A stretch of DNA of 64,000 bases from contig DIEX01000018.1 in assembly GCA_002418835.1 (NCBI GenBank), positions 167,116 to 231,115 of the forward strand, given 5' to 3'. Made by a program: the position numbers and the translations under genes. This DNA is from Spirochaetia bacterium UBA5763 (GTDB lineage: Bacteria; Spirochaetota; UBA4802; UBA5550). Positions 62,919-64,000 of this stretch are shown piece after piece (position 1 is the first letter of the stretch; each line of letters begins with the position of its first letter). The notes under the pieces are model-generated. The model did no database searches. It saw only the letters and a list, made by a program, of their open reading frames with translations, and was not told where the DNA came from.

Positions 62919-63956
62919 ATGAAAAAAGCGCTGAAAGGAACCGCGATCTCTCTTATAGCAATTTTTCTTTTCATGATTCTCCCGGGGTGTACTCCGGGGA
63001 AAGCCCAGACAAGAGGGAATGATTACAAAGGGAGCTTCGAAACAGAAGAATTTGATGCGTTTGATAATGGCGGAAGCGTTAATGATGATGAAATTCCACC
63101 TTACAGGGAAAATCGTAAAGTCTCTTCTGCGGGAAGAGAGAACCCGTCCGGAAAAGAATATGATAATAATATTGCCAGAATCAAAAAAGATTATGACAGG
63201 CAGAATAATTCCGGCGAGGGATATAATAATGCCAAAGGGACATCATACAGGGATTCGGATGTTTATGGCAAAAATAATAATGACAATGAAAGTGCCGGAT
63301 ATTCTGATACACGGTCAGCAGGCGACAGCTTTTATCAGAAGGGGGTAGCATCCTGGTATGGCCGTGAATTTCACGGCAGGGCTACTGCGTCAGGAGAAAA
63401 ATTCGATATGAATAATATGACAGCGGCTCACAAAACTCTCCCTTTCGGCACAATAGTTGAAGTGAGAAATCTTGATAATGGCAAGACTGTCAGGCTGAAA
63501 GTCAATGATCGCGGCCCCTACAAGGGAAACAGGATACTTGATGTATCTTATGGCGCTGCCCGTGAGCTCGATATGGTCAGGAGCGGAGAGGCCAGTGTCG
63601 GCATTAATATTATCCGGATGGGTGACAAGAAGGCGGTAGCTGAGAATGATTACAGTCCAAAATATGTTGAACCTGTATCTGATGAGGAGTACCCGGCACG
63701 AAAGGTCAGGAGCGGCAGTTCTTATGATTACGCGGATTCAGGTGATATAAAACTTCAGGCCGGCGCTTTCTATTCAAGAAAAAATGCCGAAAGTCTTAAG
63801 TCACGAATTGAAGGAATAACAGATAAACCCGTAAAGATTGTACAGGATGGAGAGTTTTTCAAGGTAAGAGTTGAAGATATAAGAAGTAAAGGCGAGATGA
63901 ACAGGATAAAGGATTCATTAAGCGGTGATAATATATCTTCTTTTTCTGTGGAATAA
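62919..63956 (+). CDS. rlpA: RlpA-like lipoprotein with SPOR domain
   Basis: 345 aa. Type II signal peptide with lipobox LPGC (Cys24), a low-complexity Asn/Asp/Gly linker (about 30-140), the double-psi beta-barrel of RlpA (about 145-235) with GVASWYG, TAAHKTLPFGT and the catalytic Asp in VNDRGPY, and a C-terminal SPOR domain (about 270-345, IKLQAGAFYSRKNAESL) that binds denuded septal glycan. RlpA members are lytic transglycosylases at the division site. GGAGG precedes ATG 62919. Stand-alone gene, near the right edge. Confidence 0.92.
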   Translation: MKKALKGTAISLIAIFLFMILPGCTPGKAQTRGNDYKGSFETEEFDAFDNGGSVNDDEIPPYRENRKVSSAGRENPSGKEYDNNIARIKKDYDRQNNSGEGYNNAKGTSYRDSDVYGKNNNDNESAGYSDTRSAGDSFYQKGVASWYGREFHGRATASGEKFDMNNMTAAHKTLPFGTIVEVRNLDNGKTVRLKVNDRGPYKGNRILDVSYGAARELDMVRSGEASVGINIIRMGDKKAVAENDYSPKYVEPVSDEEYPARKVRSGSSYDYADSGDIKLQAGAFYSRKNAESLKSRIEGITDKPVKIVQDGEFFKVRVEDIRSKGEMNRIKDSLSGDNISSFSVE

Positions 63957-64000
63957 AAAATAAAGCATTGGCATGGGCCCATGTATTGCAGCAGTAGAGA
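63957..64000. other. Right edge, short non-coding tail
   Basis: 44 bp after rlpA. It holds a 12-bp perfect palindrome, CATGGGCCCATG at 63972-63983, without a T run. No gene can be assigned. Confidence 0.3.

Noticed and set aside
1..64000. Defence system, prophage or integron
   Set aside because: No integrase, phage structural gene, restriction, toxin-antitoxin or CRISPR-associated motif was found; apart from the REP/RAYT and small palindromes the window reads as core chromosome.

Overview
The window looks like about 64 kb of core chromosome from a spirochaete, probably one not closely related to the best-studied pathogens. The strongest marker is a FlaB-type periplasmic-flagellum core flagellin (5586-6434) with the spirochaetal central motif. 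It is supported by many predicted lipoproteins with spirochaete-style lipoboxes, a very long spirochaete-type coiled-coil protein (40677-42860), several PAS/GAF/receiver signalling proteins, and a double-membrane envelope (porin-like proteins, an Omp85-type barrel, RlpA, PBP1A). I see no prophage, CRISPR array, tRNA, rRNA or defence island. The mobile-element signal is a REP/RAYT system and a few other small palindromic repeats.

Layout. 0-5 kb: end of gatC, thpR, pyrK, then a minus-strand group (PBP1A, isochorismatase-like hydrolase, a 41-aa membrane peptide). 5-11.5 kb: flaB, a frameshifted REP-associated tyrosine transposase surrounded by copies of a GGGGTCAGAGC palindrome, clpB, an outer-membrane protein and a 2[4Fe-4S] ferredoxin. 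11.9-16.1 kb: minus-strand operon of a receiver/PAS/ATPase hybrid, a 4-oxalocrotonate tautomerase and an ABC/FtsX-type transporter. 16.5-21.3 kb: an unknown gene followed by clpS-clpA-aat, a compact N-degron proteolysis operon. 21.3-30.6 kb: a large secreted unknown, a patatin-POTRA-barrel protein (type Vd-like) and an unknown gene overlapping a penicillin-acylase-family gene.

30.7-34.7 kb: small lipoprotein, phosphoesterase, receiver-PP2C regulator and a cluster of small membrane proteins and lipoproteins. 35-38 kb: two tandem paralogous porin-like genes, each with its own promoter and terminator. 38-44 kb: repeat-rich intergenic DNA, a vWA-FHA membrane protein, the coiled-coil protein, and a lipoprotein under a palindromic operator-like site. 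44-48 kb: a three-gene operon of LysM lipoprotein, TolB-like protein and site-2 protease. 48.5-58.4 kb: ileS-lspA; hpt-suhB-xseA-xseB and a lipoprotein with a poly-G tract at its start; a methyltransferase; a membrane protein; rdgB-nth. 58.5-64 kb: histidine kinase plus response regulator, queD, a DegT-fold protein lacking the PLP lysine, and an RlpA/SPOR lipoprotein.

Functionally the window is dominated by envelope biogenesis, protein quality control (ClpB, ClpS/ClpA, L/F-transferase, site-2 protease, LspA) and signalling. The most unusual items are the REP/RAYT family (including one copy inside a signal-peptide coding region), the lysine-less DegT protein, the poly-G tract touching a start codon, four direct repeats with an exact 11-bp period upstream of the porins, a structured intergenic element near 43.8 kb, and the number of tail-to-tail gene overlaps. 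All functional statements are from sequence reading only; no database search was run.
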